From the NCBI RefSeq assembly GCF_000720325.1, contig NZ_JOJM01000064.1, positions 1-44,145 on the forward strand: DNA of 44,145 nt, written 5' to 3'. This document shows, piece by piece, positions 23,573-32,446 of this stretch; position 1 is the first letter of the stretch, and every line of letters starts with the position of its first letter. The position numbers were made by a program, and so were the translations under genes. The stretch is from Streptomyces sp. NRRL B-1347 (GTDB taxonomy: Bacteria; Actinomycetota; Actinomycetes; Streptomycetales; Streptomycetaceae). The notes beneath the pieces are model-generated. The model did not search any database, was not told the DNA's origin, and saw only the letters and a list, made by a program, of their open reading frames with translations.

Positions 23573-24487
23573 ATGCTTGACCTGCGACAACTCCGCTATT
23601 TCGTGACCGTGGCCGAAGAGGAACACGTCGGGCGGGCCGCCGAGCGCCTGCACATCTCGCAGTCCCCGCTCAGCCGGCAGATCGCCCAGCTGGAGAAGAA
23701 CCTGGGCCTGACGCTCTTCGAGCGCAGCCAGCAGCGCATCCGGCTCACCTCCGACGGCCGCGTCTTCCTCGCCGAGGCCACGGCCCTGCTGCGGCACGCG
23801 GACCGCCTGGAAAACCTGGGCCAGCGCCTCGGCCGCGGCGACGAGGGCGGCCTGTGCATCGGGTACGTGGGCGACGCCATGCACAGCGGCCTGCTGCCGC
23901 GGGCCCTGCGCACGCTGAACGAGGAGCGCCCCGGCATCCACGTCGCCCTGTACGACCTCACCGCCGCCCAGCAGTTCGAGGGCCTGCGCCAGCGCAGCCT
24001 GGACATCGCCCTGGTCCCCGAGGCCCCGCCCGAGTCGGATCCGGACCTGCGCAGCACACTGCTGCTGAAGGACCCCCTGCTGCTGACGATGCCCAGCGGC
24101 CACCCGCTCGCCGACGCGGCCGAGATCCGGCCCGCGGACCTCGACAGCCAGCCGTGGATCGCCGTCCAGGACAACCAGGACCACGTCTGGCGGGACGACT
24201 TCGTCGCGGCGTGCGCCGCCGCCGAATTCACCCCCGACATCCGCTTCGAGGCGCCGGAAGCCCTCACCGCGCTGGGCCTCGTGGCCTCCGGGCTCGGCAA
24301 CGCCTTCGTGCAGAAGAGCATGCTGCACGGCGACCTCTCGGGCGTGACCGTTCGCGAACTGCCCTGGTTCCAGAGGTCTGTTCCCCTGTGGGCCGCGTGG
24401 CACCAAACCGATCTGCGCCCGGTCGTCGCCTCGTTCCGCACCACGGTCCTGGCCGCCGGGGCCGAGAACACCGCAACCCACGACTGA
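23573..24487 (+). CDS. LysR-family transcriptional regulator
   Basis: A 304-residue LysR regulator. The N-terminal helix-turn-helix reads LDLRQLRYFVTVAEEEHVGR, AAERLHISQSPLSRQIAQLE, then LGLTLFERSQQRIRLTSDGR, with the linker helix to about residue 90. The effector-binding domain contains LCIGYVGDAMHSGLLPRALR and ALGLVASGLGNAFVQKSM. ATG 23573 is immediately upstream of the HTH; an in-frame extension to 23465 would cross the operator. It most likely controls the divergent aldo/keto reductase and SRPBCC genes. Confidence 0.92.
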   Translation: MLDLRQLRYFVTVAEEEHVGRAAERLHISQSPLSRQIAQLEKNLGLTLFERSQQRIRLTSDGRVFLAEATALLRHADRLENLGQRLGRGDEGGLCIGYVGDAMHSGLLPRALRTLNEERPGIHVALYDLTAAQQFEGLRQRSLDIALVPEAPPESDPDLRSTLLLKDPLLLTMPSGHPLADAAEIRPADLDSQPWIAVQDNQDHVWRDDFVAACAAAEFTPDIRFEAPEALTALGLVASGLGNAFVQKSMLHGDLSGVTVRELPWFQRSVPLWAAWHQTDLRPVVASFRTTVLAAGAENTATHD

Positions 24488-24579
24488 CTCGGGAGGTATG
24501 ACGAGGCGTCAGGCTCATCACAGGCACTTGCAGGGGTGCTGGTGGTGCCGCAGAGGCGGCGGGTTCTCGACGCGGCGTT

Positions 24580-24819
24580 CTACTCGGCCGGGTCCTCGTC
24601 GGCATGCCGGACGGCCTTCTTCACGGCCTGCTCCACCTCGTTCCGAGCCTGTCCAGTCTCCTTGGCGTACGCCGTGACGGCCGCCTGGAAGGTGACCGAG
24701 GCGTCGTACCAACGGCGCCACTGCGCCGCGTGCTCCTCGCCGTCGAGGCCCGCGAGCTTGGCGCGCTCCTCTTCGGCGGAACGTTCCAGCATGATCAGGT
24801 CATCAGAGATATCTGCCAC
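24580..24819 (-). CDS. Small hypothetical protein
   Basis: A 79-residue, acidic helical protein: ADISDDLIMLERSAEEERAK, QWRRWYDASVTFQAAVTAYA, RNEVEQAVKKAVRHADED. The GTG at 24817-24819 starts it, with no strong Shine-Dalgarno. Homologous small proteins are frequent in Streptomyces; function unknown. The hairpin at 24861-24889 separates it from the DUF721 remnant. Confidence 0.7.
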   Translation of the reverse strand: MADISDDLIMLERSAEEERAKLAGLDGEEHAAQWRRWYDASVTFQAAVTAYAKETGQARNEVEQAVKKAVRHADEDPAE

Positions 24820-24860
24820 GAACGACGATATTAAGCCGACCTGAACACGCCACCGGCCAC

Positions 24861-24889
24861 GTGACTCACCGCCCGTACAGGTGAGTCAC
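24861..24889. terminator. Perfect 10-bp hairpin
   Basis: GTGACTCACC (24861-24870) and GGTGAGTCAC (24880-24889) form a perfect stem with a 9-base loop. It lies between the end of the minus-strand DUF721 remnant (24994) and the start of the small gene at 24819, so it could terminate the former or act as an operator for the latter. Confidence 0.45.
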
Positions 24890-24993
24890 TCGCCAACGCG
24901 GAACCGGCCTCAGGCCTTGCACGCGCACGGACACCAGCGTCCGGACTCGCCTGCCGGTGCCCGGTCCGCCCCCTGAGCGGCACACGCCTCGCA

Positions 24994-25757
24994 TCACGCC
25001 GTGGTCCGCAGCCGAAAGGACTGCGGTACGGCGGCAGCCGTACCGGCCTGATGGACAGCGCGTTCCGCCCGGGCCCGCCGCAGGGCCGCGGCGCGGGAGA
25101 CGTCGGCCTGACGGCGGCGCTCGATACGGGCCTGCTCGATCGGGGCCGACTCGCCTACCCATCAGCTGTAGCTCCGGGAAGGCTGCGCGCCCCCATCGCC
25201 GCGGTCTGCCGCTCCACTGCCTGCGTGATCGAGGGGTCGACGCGGCTCGCCGGTACGACGGCCTGGCGCGCGGCGAACGCCCGGTGAAAGCCCTGCGAGG
25301 CCATCTCGCGGATCTTCACCGCCGCCTGCCCGGTCGCCGTGGCGGCCGGGCCCTCCAGTACAGGCCGGGACGCAGGCGCGTTGCTGACGGGCAGGACCCG
25401 GACCGTGCGCACCGCATCGGTGCCGACTGTCTCGTTGGCCGCGGTGACGATGCGGGCGGTGATCAGGCGCAGCTGGGTGGCGAAGGCGGGGCGCGGCTCC
25501 AGCTGGCCGGTCTCCGGGCGGAAGGCGACCGCCGTCACACGGTCGGGCAGCTGCGGGGCGAGGGCGGCCGCGATGTCCGGCCAGCGGTCCAGCACGCGGC
25601 CGTCGGCGACCGGGAGATCCCAGGCCCTGGAGCACGGTGGCGACGCCGGACGGCCCTCGGCCACCACACTGCACGACCGGCCCCGGCCCGGCGGCGCCGC
25701 GGAGCGCAGACCTCGCTCACCCCGCATGCCAGGTGGACCAGAATCCCTGCTCATCAC
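24994..25757 (-). pseudogene. DUF721 (DciA-like) domain protein, truncated and frameshifted
   Basis: VLDRWPDIAAALAPQLPDRV, TAVAFRPETGQLEPRPAFAT, QLRLITARIVTAANETVGTD and VDPSITQAVERQTAAM match the Streptomyces DUF721 proteins (relatives of the helicase loader DciA). The frame stops at 25155, but the expected tail continues in another frame (ESAPIEQARIERRRQADVSR, AAALRRARAER) to a TGA at 24994-24996, so there is a frameshift near 25160. The N-terminal part (before about 25640) is replaced by unrelated low-complexity sequence. A second fragment of the family lies at 32150-32402. Confidence 0.65.
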
Positions 25758-26602
25758 TATTGATCACGCGCATCGGCAGCGGACGACTCCCTGGTGCGCG
25801 TCGAAGCGGCATCCGCGCAAGGCGGCACAGCCGGATTCCTCCGGGTCAGCCGCAGGAGTGCCTGTTCTGAAGCGCTGGACATCTCACTCGGGACACCCAG
25901 GGAATCCAGATAGCCGACCGTCGCTCGCATCTCGGCCGCCCGGCGTTCGGCGTGCTGCCGGGTGCCCGTGAGGAATCGGTCGATCATGACCGGTCCGTCG
26001 GCGCCCAGCTGGTCCGTGATCTGCTCGCGCATCCACTCTTCGCAGCCCGCCGCGTGAGCGGCCCCCACTGCCTCGCAGATCACCAAGGCGAGCGGCTTCA
26101 TCAGCACGCTGCGCAGCAGTTTGCGGGCGGCGGCAGCACCGGCGGGAGACGGCAGCAGCTCGACGGGGGCGCCAAGTCCCTGCAGTACCCGGGCGACGGC
26201 GGGGCCACCGGGGCCACTGGCGACCACGGCCGTCCGTGCGCCCGTGAGCGGTACCGTGCCGAGGATCGCGACATCGGCGAAGGACACCGGCGCATCGGCG
26301 AAGGCCTCGGCGGCCGCGGTCATCGTCGCCGGGGAAGCCGCGGTGAGATCGGCCCAGCAGGTGCCCGGGGCGAGAGCGGGGCGGGCCTGCGTCGCGAGGC
26401 GGACGCTCGCTGACGCCGGGGTGAGCAGCAGCACCATCTCGGCGTCGCGTACGGCGTCGGCCAGGTCTGCCACGCGGTGGACACCGCCGGGGGTGGCGGC
26501 AGGGCCGGGGGCGAATCCGGTCGTCTCGTGTCCGGCGGCGGCCAAGGCCGTCGCGTAACGGGAGCCGGCCTCGCCGAGGCCGATCACAGCGATATGCATC
26601 AT
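25757..26602 (-). CDS. NAD(P)-dependent oxidoreductase, 6-phosphogluconate/3-hydroxyisobutyrate dehydrogenase-like
   Basis: A 281-residue protein with an N-terminal Rossmann fold (MHIAVIGLGEAGSRYATALA, then LLLTPASASVRLATQAR) and a C-terminal helical domain (ARKLLRSVLMKPLALVICEA, DSLGVPSEMSSASEQALLRL), the arrangement of the beta-hydroxyacid dehydrogenase superfamily. The catalytic Lys of that family is in a comparable position (RSVLMK). Substrate unknown. Two adjacent ATGs (26602 and 26599) follow AAGGAGACG; 26599 has the better spacing, and I list the first. It is followed closely by the DUF721 remnant and may share a transcript with the exporter gene upstream. Confidence 0.85.
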   Translation of the reverse strand: MMHIAVIGLGEAGSRYATALAAAGHETTGFAPGPAATPGGVHRVADLADAVRDAEMVLLLTPASASVRLATQARPALAPGTCWADLTAASPATMTAAAEAFADAPVSFADVAILGTVPLTGARTAVVASGPGGPAVARVLQGLGAPVELLPSPAGAAAARKLLRSVLMKPLALVICEAVGAAHAAGCEEWMREQITDQLGADGPVMIDRFLTGTRQHAERRAAEMRATVGYLDSLGVPSEMSSASEQALLRLTRRNPAVPPCADAASTRTRESSAADARDQ

Positions 26603-26817
26603 CGTCTCCTTGACCGGTGGTGAAGCGGCGCTCCCCCGGCCGCCGGTGGCCGTCGCATGGAGTCCGTCTGGTTGGGGTGACTCGGCGGGCGGTCCTCCCC
26701 CAGGGACCCGAGGCCCGGGAGCAGCCAGCCAGCTCACCCCGTACGACGCGGCGACAGGCCTGGACAAGTTCGGTGCCGACCGGCCCAGGCTCGCCGCGCC
26801 CGCCGAGCGAGCCGCCG

Positions 26818-27756
26818 TCAGGAGCCGCGGCGGCTGGCATCGACTCGTCCGCGCTCCTGCCGGATCACCGCACGCTCCGGTCGGCCCGGCACGGGGTCCG
26901 GCCGGCTCGCCGCGCTCAGGATCACACCCGCCAACGCCAAGGCTCCTCCCATGAGTTGGGACCAGATCAGCGGTGCCCCGGTCAGGACCGCGAACAGGTA
27001 TCCGACGGCTGGGATGCCGCCGGTGAACGTGCCCGCCACGGATGCCGGCACCTTGCGCAGTGCGAAGGTCCACAGGATCAGGGTGAGGCCGGACGCCACG
27101 ACACCGAGGTAGGCAATCGCGAGCCAGCCGTCGGTGGAGGGCGGCTGGAACCCCTTCTCACCGATCTCCCACCCCAGCCACGGCGTCAGGAACACCAGGC
27201 CCCACAGGCTGGACGCCGAGGCCAGTACGACCGGCTTGAGGTGAGTGCAGAAGCGCCGCACGTAGGCGGTGTAGTACGCGTACGCTGCGACACCACCGAG
27301 CACGATCATGTTGCCGAGCAGGTCGAACCGGGGCCCGCCGTGCCGGACCACGAGCAGCACGCCGAGCACTGCGAGGACCAGTCCCAGTGCCCGGCCGGCA
27401 CGGAGCCGCTCGCGCAGCCACAGCAGACCCAGCATCACGGTGAGCACCGGCAGTGCCGCCTGCAGGAGCGCGGCGCTGTCGGGTGAGGTGAACAGCAGAC
27501 CCACGTTCTGCAGTCCGTAGTACAGGGCGACGCCGGTGAGTCCGCACACCACGTACGAGGACCTGAACAGGTCACGCGCCCGCAGCCCACCGGCGATGCC
27601 GAACGGCAGGAGCACCAGGGATCCGATGGCGAACCGCAGGAACGTGAGCTGGGCCGGCCCGGTCTCGGCCAGCACGCGGTCGCTCACCACGAAGGTCGAG
27701 GCCCAGATCAGCACGGTGGTCGAAAGGGCGAGCAGCGCGGAACCCCGACCCTTCAC
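26818..27756 (-). CDS. EamA/DMT-family transporter
   Basis: A 312-residue membrane protein of about ten transmembrane helices in two EamA repeats: ALLALSTTVLIWASTFVVSD, FLRFAIGSLVLLPFGIAG, VCGLTGVALYYGLQNVGLLF, LLQAALPVLTVMLGLLWLRE (the family RE after helix 4), then WGLVFLTPWLGWEIG, YLGVVASGLTLILWTFALRK and LMGGALALAGVILS. These export small metabolites or amino acids; the substrate is unknown. The GTG at 27754-27756 is preceded by GGAGG and overlaps the previous gene's stop, so both are coupled. Confidence 0.9.
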   Translation of the reverse strand: MKGRGSALLALSTTVLIWASTFVVSDRVLAETGPAQLTFLRFAIGSLVLLPFGIAGGLRARDLFRSSYVVCGLTGVALYYGLQNVGLLFTSPDSAALLQAALPVLTVMLGLLWLRERLRAGRALGLVLAVLGVLLVVRHGGPRFDLLGNMIVLGGVAAYAYYTAYVRRFCTHLKPVVLASASSLWGLVFLTPWLGWEIGEKGFQPPSTDGWLAIAYLGVVASGLTLILWTFALRKVPASVAGTFTGGIPAVGYLFAVLTGAPLIWSQLMGGALALAGVILSAASRPDPVPGRPERAVIRQERGRVDASRRGS

Positions 27757-28193
27757 TCGTCCTCCGGCACTAGTCGCAGCTCCCGGCGCACGCGCGTCAC
27801 CGAGTTCCGCAGCTCGATGAGGGAGGTGCTCTGCAGGTGGAGCTGCGCGAGCCAGTACGGCTGCTCGTGCACCCGGTCCTCGACGACCCAGCCCCGCTCC
27901 CGCTCGGCGTAGCCCGCGATCCGCACCGTGCGGTCCAGGAGCTCGGCCGGGTGTACGGCGAAGCCGCCGAACCGGACGGGGGTCCGATGGGTGCCCAGGC
28001 ACTCGCTGCCGTAGAGATGGATGGTGGCCGCCGCCCGCGACGGCTCCGCGTCGGGATCGAAGCGCCGGGTGGTGCGCGTGAGTCCAACGGCTGGGGCTGG
28101 CCGTCGGAGCAGGTTGAGCACTTCCTCGGCTCGCTGGACAAGGACGGCGAGGCGACGGCGTATCTCTTCCGGTGCCGGGTCTGCGCAGCCCAC
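27753..28193 (-). CDS. Hypothetical protein, probably N-terminally rearranged
   Basis: A 146-residue frame. From about residue 45 it looks coding: DPDAEPSRAAATIHLYGSEC, TPVRFGGFAVHPAELLDRTV, VVEDRVHEQPYWLAQLHLQS, TSLIELRNSVTRVRRELRLV. The first ~40 residues are antisense to a CbrC remnant, so the original start is probably lost or lies inside. Its stop overlaps the transporter GTG. The family was not recognised. Confidence 0.5.
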   Translation of the reverse strand: MGCADPAPEEIRRRLAVLVQRAEEVLNLLRRPAPAVGLTRTTRRFDPDAEPSRAAATIHLYGSECLGTHRTPVRFGGFAVHPAELLDRTVRIAGYAERERGWVVEDRVHEQPYWLAQLHLQSTSLIELRNSVTRVRRELRLVPEDE

Positions 28194-28217
28194 CTCGCGT
28201 ACGCCGACTTCGCATAG
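28080..28217 (+). pseudogene. CbrC (UPF0167) family C-terminal fragment
   Basis: The last 44 codons before TAG 28215-28217 read ESNGWGWPSEQVEHFLGSLD, KDGEATAYLFRCRVCAAHLA, YADFA, which matches the end of CbrC proteins including the CxxC pair. Upstream of about 28080 the frame loses all similarity, so only the tail survives. Confidence 0.6.
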
Positions 28218-28379
28218 GCCCTGCAGACGGGTCGAACGACGTTCCGAACGGTGTCACTCACCTGGGAGTTCGACTCCGCAGCACCGGGTAGGGGACCGCC
28301 GCAGCGTCGGCACCGGATCGAGTCCACGTTCTGACAGCTATCGCGCTTCCGTTCGGAGTGGCGTGGAGTGGCACGCCGG

Positions 28380-28940
28380 TTAGGTCCTGGCTGCCGTGGC
28401 AAGGGCGGGATCGAAACCGAACGTGGACTGGACGTGTCCTGCGGTGATGTGGGTGAGGGCTGCCGCGTGGTACGGGACGGTGTTCCCGGGGACGGCGTTG
28501 AGGGGGTACCAGGCGAGGCCTCCGCATTTGTCGGGCTCGGCGTTGTACGGCTCGCCGTCCCAAGTGAGGGCTTGGTAGAAGACACCGAGGCGGGGGTCCT
28601 CGCCGGGGGCGCGGTGGTCCATGAAGTGGACGAAGGCGAGCTGGCCTTCGGGGATGTGCACGCCGATTTCTTCTGCTCCTTCGCGCATGGTCGCGAAGGG
28701 AGTGGCTTCCTGGGCTTCGAGGTGTCCGGAAGGGATCTGCCACTGCCCGGCGGCGTATCCGCCTTTGCGCAGCGTCAGCAGGACGTGGTCGTCGCGGAGC
28801 AGGACGAGGTGGACGTCGCAGATGCGGCGGTGGCGCTGGCGGGGGGTGGAGGATGCGGTCACGGTGATCGGTGTTCTTTCACGGGGCTGGGTGGGGTCAC
28901 CGATTATGGCGGTGTCTGTGGGGACCCGGGGGTATTTCAC
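28380..28940 (-). CDS. NUDIX hydrolase
   Basis: A 186-residue protein with a complete Nudix box at about residues 72-94: GHLEAQEATPFATM then REGAEEIGV, fitting GX5EX7REUXEEXGU. The fold is supported by CDVHLVLLRDDHVLLTLRKG before the box and FYQALTWDGEPYNAEP after it. It should hydrolyse a nucleoside diphosphate linked to another group; the substrate is not predictable. The GTG at 28938-28940 gives a ~38-residue N-terminal tail, and a later start is possible. It begins 18 bp after the winged-helix gene on the same strand, the third gene of a likely operon with the radical SAM gene. Confidence 0.88.
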   Translation of the reverse strand: MKYPRVPTDTAIIGDPTQPRERTPITVTASSTPRQRHRRICDVHLVLLRDDHVLLTLRKGGYAAGQWQIPSGHLEAQEATPFATMREGAEEIGVHIPEGQLAFVHFMDHRAPGEDPRLGVFYQALTWDGEPYNAEPDKCGGLAWYPLNAVPGNTVPYHAAALTHITAGHVQSTFGFDPALATAART

Positions 28941-28958
28941 CGATCGTGTGTACCAGGT

Positions 28959-30212
28959 TCAGGAGGGCTCAGTACGCAGAAAGGTCTGGGCCTGGTCGAG
29001 CCGTTGGCGGACGGCGCGGGTGGTGGCGCGCGGGAGTCGGGTGAACAGTTCGTGGCGGACGGTGCGGGTCTTCTTGTCCCATGCCCAGGTTCCGGCGGTG
29101 CGGCCCGCGATGGTGATGGTTGCCCGGACTTCGCCGATCGGGTTGAAGGCCCGGGTGCGGTGTGCGGGGTCGAGGTAGCGGGCTCGGGTGGTGAAGTAGC
29201 CCTTGAATGCGGGGTCTTCGAAGGCGAGGAGCCGTACGTGGTCCGTCGGCAGTGGCTCAGCGGCCCGCAGGGTGTCCATGTCGGCGTCCAGGGCGATCAG
29301 CTCGTGGTCCAGGCCGTCGATGCGCACGGGCGTGGTCTCGGAGCGCAGTGCGGTCAGGGCTGGGGTGATCTCGGCGCGGGTGAGGCCTGACCACCACAGC
29401 AGGTCGCCTTCGGCTACGGGGCCGTAGGCGTGCAAGTAGCGGCGTACGAGCCGGACGGTTGCGCTCTTCGGGTCGGTGCCGGAGAGGTTCACGGTGGGGT
29501 GAGCGTGCGTGATGAGGGCGAACTGGCGGTCTTCACGGTGCAGGGAGGAGGCGGTGTTGCGGCAGGTGAGGCGGCCCGACTCCCAGGCCCATTTGATGCC
29601 CAGGCGCAGGCTCTCGGGACTGGCGCGCGGGTGCTGCTTGGCGAGGCGGTCCTGCAGCTCGCGGTACCGCAGTGGTCCGGCCTCGAGTTCTGCGGCAGTG
29701 TGGTCTGCCCAGTGTTGCAGGTCGCCTTGGGCAAGGCCGTGGCGGCGGGCGGTGGCGAGGGTGGATCCGAGCCGTAGGCGCAGTGTGGCGGTGTGGGCGT
29801 CGACGGCCTGGTCCAGGGGCCACAGGTGCAGTGTGCGGCGCATGCAACGGATCTTGATCAGGGTGCCGCGGGTGCCGAGGGCCTCGCGCAGCTCGGCGGG
29901 GCGGAATGCTTGGTTGCGGGTGTGGGCCGTGACGAAGGGGGTGAGGAGGCGGGCCGCGTGCAGTCCGGCCTGGGCATCGGCCAGGCGTGTCACGGTGTCC
30001 GGGGCGGCGTGGGTGCCCCAGCCGTGGCGTGCGGCGGCGGCCGCCCGCTCGACGGCGGCTGCGAGGACCAGTGTGGCAGCCAACTCGGGCGCTCCTCGGG
30101 TGTCGTGTGGCGGTGGTGGTTCCGGTGCCGCAAGGAGCGTCCGAGCGTAGTGGAGCGGGTCAGGCTGTGGGGGCGGGCGCGGGAAGTTGGTGCCGGTCTG
30201 GCCAGAGTTCAC
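28959..30212 (-). CDS. Winged-helix DNA-binding protein of the AlkZ-like (HTH_42) family
   Basis: A 417-residue protein with HTH_42/AlkZ-like features: FRPAELREALGTRGTLIKIR and CMRRTLHLWPLDQAVDAH in the N-terminal half, repeated winged-helix segments (LRYRELQDRLAKQHPRASPE, YGPVAEGDLLWWSGLTRAEI), and the family end VRLLAFEDPAFKGYF then TITIAGRTAGTWAW. Members such as AlkZ and YcaQ are DNA glycosylases that unhook alkylated or crosslinked bases and often protect antibiotic producers. Whether this one keeps the catalytic motif I cannot confirm. Its GTG at 30210-30212 lies 53 bp inside the radical SAM gene; a later start is possible. Confidence 0.83.
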   Translation of the reverse strand: MNSGQTGTNFPRPPPQPDPLHYARTLLAAPEPPPPHDTRGAPELAATLVLAAAVERAAAAARHGWGTHAAPDTVTRLADAQAGLHAARLLTPFVTAHTRNQAFRPAELREALGTRGTLIKIRCMRRTLHLWPLDQAVDAHTATLRLRLGSTLATARRHGLAQGDLQHWADHTAAELEAGPLRYRELQDRLAKQHPRASPESLRLGIKWAWESGRLTCRNTASSLHREDRQFALITHAHPTVNLSGTDPKSATVRLVRRYLHAYGPVAEGDLLWWSGLTRAEITPALTALRSETTPVRIDGLDHELIALDADMDTLRAAEPLPTDHVRLLAFEDPAFKGYFTTRARYLDPAHRTRAFNPIGEVRATITIAGRTAGTWAWDKKTRTVRHELFTRLPRATTRAVRQRLDQAQTFLRTEPS

Positions 30213-31497
30213 CGACCATGGCGGCCAGCTGTTCGTACCCGGCCTGGACCTGGGCGAACTGCTGCTCGGTGCCCCACCAGTGCTGGTCGTTGTGGTGGAT
30301 GTGGTACTGGCCCCAGTCGCCTGTCCATCCTGGCTGGCTGCTGGTGTGGTGCAGGCTGAATTCCTCGGGGTGGTCGTAGACGTAGGTACCGGGCAGGGGG
30401 ACGAACCGGAACAGGGAGACCCGGTCGATGTGCGGGGCTATCTCGCCGAGCAGTTCCATGGTCTCGGCGGTGGACTGCAGGTCTTCGCCGGGGTAGCCGT
30501 GGATGAGGAACAGCTTGATGTTGATGTCCGCGGCCCGGCTCCATCGCACGGCGCGGTGGACGTGGTCGGCGGTGATGTTCTTACGCATCGCCTTCAGGAT
30601 GCGGGGGCTGCCGGACTCCATGCCGAACTTCACTTCCAGGCAGCCGGAGGCGGCCATGTCCGCCAGCAGGGCGGCGTCGACGGTGTCCACGCGGGAGAGG
30701 GCCGACCACTTCAGGCCCAGGTCGCTGATGTGGGTGCAGATGTCGCGGACTTTGTTCTTGTTGACGATGAAGTTGTCGTCCACGATCGCGAATCCCTCGA
30801 TGCCGTAGCGCTCGATCATGTCCGTGAGTTCGTGGCGGGCGCTGGTTCCAGAGCGGTACTGGATGCGTGTTTGGGCTGCCGCGCAGAATCGGCACGGGAA
30901 GGGGCAGCCGCGGCTGAACATGACGTGCGCCATGCGCAGATCGGTGTGGGAGAGCCGGTCGGCCATCACCAGGTCCTCGGTGGGCAGCAGGTGCCTGGCT
31001 GGCAGCGGCAGTGCGTCGATGTTCTTCAGGATGGTCCTGGGCGGGGTGCGTACGGGTTGGCCGTTGTGGAGGTAGCAGATCCCTTCGATCTCCTCCAAGC
31101 GCCGGGTCCTGCCGTGCTCGAGCAGCCGCAGGAAGGTCTGCTCCCCTTCCCCGATGCCGACCACATCGGGTTCGATGTCGCGCAAGGTCTGCTCGGGGTA
31201 GAAGTTGGGGTGCACCCCGCCGACCATGACCAGCGGGTCCTGGTCGTAGCGGCTCTCGCGGCGGCAGTCCCGGATGATCCCGTATGTGGCTGACGAGGGG
31301 ATGGTGAAGGCCACCGCGTCGAACCCGGTGAAGTCGCGCACGTGGTCGTCGTCGCTGACCTTGAGGACACTCACGTCGTGCCCGGCAGCCTCGGCTACCG
31401 CGGCGAGGTAGAGCACCCCGAACGGCGGGAACTCCTTGCGGTTCTCCTTGAACCGTGCCAGATCGAGGACTTCCGGATACACCAGGGCAACGTGCAT
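30160..31497 (-). CDS. Cobalamin-binding-type radical SAM protein
   Basis: A 445-residue class B-like radical SAM enzyme. The N-terminal Rossmann-like part (residues 1-150: MHVALVYPEV, FGVLYLAAVAEAAGHDVSVL, VMVGGVHPNFYPEQTLRDIE) is of the B12-binding type. The iron-sulphur motif is CPFPCRFC (Cys198, Cys202, Cys205), followed by GFAIVDDNFIVNKNKVRDIC and LEVKFGMESGSPRILKAMRK, the SAM-binding barrel. Such enzymes do difficult methylations or rearrangements; the substrate is unknown. A DxHxxG cobalamin motif is not obvious, so cofactor use is uncertain. It leads the three-gene minus-strand unit. Confidence 0.9.
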   Translation of the reverse strand: MHVALVYPEVLDLARFKENRKEFPPFGVLYLAAVAEAAGHDVSVLKVSDDDHVRDFTGFDAVAFTIPSSATYGIIRDCRRESRYDQDPLVMVGGVHPNFYPEQTLRDIEPDVVGIGEGEQTFLRLLEHGRTRRLEEIEGICYLHNGQPVRTPPRTILKNIDALPLPARHLLPTEDLVMADRLSHTDLRMAHVMFSRGCPFPCRFCAAAQTRIQYRSGTSARHELTDMIERYGIEGFAIVDDNFIVNKNKVRDICTHISDLGLKWSALSRVDTVDAALLADMAASGCLEVKFGMESGSPRILKAMRKNITADHVHRAVRWSRAADINIKLFLIHGYPGEDLQSTAETMELLGEIAPHIDRVSLFRFVPLPGTYVYDHPEEFSLHHTSSQPGWTGDWGQYHIHHNDQHWWGTEQQFAQVQAGYEQLAAMVGELWPDRHQLPAPAPTA

Positions 31498-31807
31498 AAC
31501 GTCCCTCCGTGGATGCGTCGTACGTCCGTACCGTCAGAGCGGAGTACCGTCGAGCCAGCTCACGGGGCGGCTGGTCCGCGCCTCGCCGTCGGCCCCTGCC
31601 CACGTTTCTCGGGCGGGCACCGGCTCAAGGTGCTTGGCACCCGGCGGGTGAGCGCGGCTTTCATTACAGCGCTGTGCCCCCACTGCCGGGAAGGGCGGCG
31701 AAGTCGCCTCAGGCTGCCGCCAGTTGCGCCCCGGCTTCTCCGGCGCGTCCCCCCGGTCAGCCGCCCGGTCTCGTACGCTGAGCCGCTGTGGGGGTGAGGT
31801 TCTGGGA
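31498..31807. other. Upstream region of the radical SAM unit, no gene recognised
   Basis: Contains the 5' region of the minus-strand radical SAM operon and Arg/Pro-rich chance frames on both strands. Nothing further is seen. Confidence 0.3.
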
Positions 31808-31978
31808 TCAGCTCACCCGTGCGAGTGCTTCCGTGTTCGCACCTGCCCGAGCGGACCCGGTCGCGCAGTACCCCAGGGCGTGCGGGACCGCCGAATCCGA
31901 GGCCACGCCAGCACTCAGATCCGCGGCGAAATAGCAGATCGGCCCTGTGCGTCCCGGGACTAAAGCCTCAATCGCCAT
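31808..31978 (-). CDS. Possible small protein
   Basis: A 56-residue frame, AIEALVPGRTGPICYFAADL, SAGVASDSAVPHALGYCATG and SARAGANTEALARVS. Composition is protein-like with two cysteines, and GGGGAGAG lies about nine bases before the ATG at 31976-31978. No family and no coupled neighbour; could be chance. Confidence 0.3.
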   Translation of the reverse strand: MAIEALVPGRTGPICYFAADLSAGVASDSAVPHALGYCATGSARAGANTEALARVS

Positions 31979-32149
31979 GGGCCCACTCTCCCCTGCTCGG
32001 CAATCGGCGGCTTGTGTCAGGGTCAAGTCAGCCCTGGCGCACCACAGATACTGCCGCTCCTGCGCCGGTGCTACTGCGAGTAGCTTTCAGGCAAGCGGGA
32101 TCTGACCACCCGCTCAAAAGTGAATCGGGTACCACATGCACATACGTAA

Positions 32150-32402
32150 GGCTGCGGCTTTTGGGGAGTCCGGGCGCAGGTCCAGCTTCCCGGTCTCAGG
32201 GTGGAACGCGGCGGCCGTAACGCGGGTGGGGAAGCTGCGGGGTGACGGCCGCGGCGATGTTCGGCCAGCGGTCCAGGGCGCTGCCGTCGGCGGCCAGGGG
32301 TTCCCAGGCCCGGTCGGCCATCAGGCCCTGGAGCAGCGGCATGGTGTCGCGGGCGGCCCTCAGCAGGGACGCCCGCACCCGGTGGCTACGTAGACTCCTC
32401 AC
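32150..32402 (-). pseudogene. Second DUF721 (DciA-like) fragment
   Basis: Minus-strand frames read MPLLQGLMADRAWEPLAADG, SALDRWPNIAAAVTPQLP, then after a frame change RVTAAAFHPETGKLDLRPDS. This parallels the remnant at 24994-25757 (VLDRWPDIAAALAPQLPDRV and so on) in about 60 residues, so it is a separate, more truncated relative broken by a frameshift near 32230. Confidence 0.6.
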
Positions 32403-32446
32403 GCAGCCCGGAGCGCGCGCCCGGAGGTGACGTCGCCGGGCGCGCG

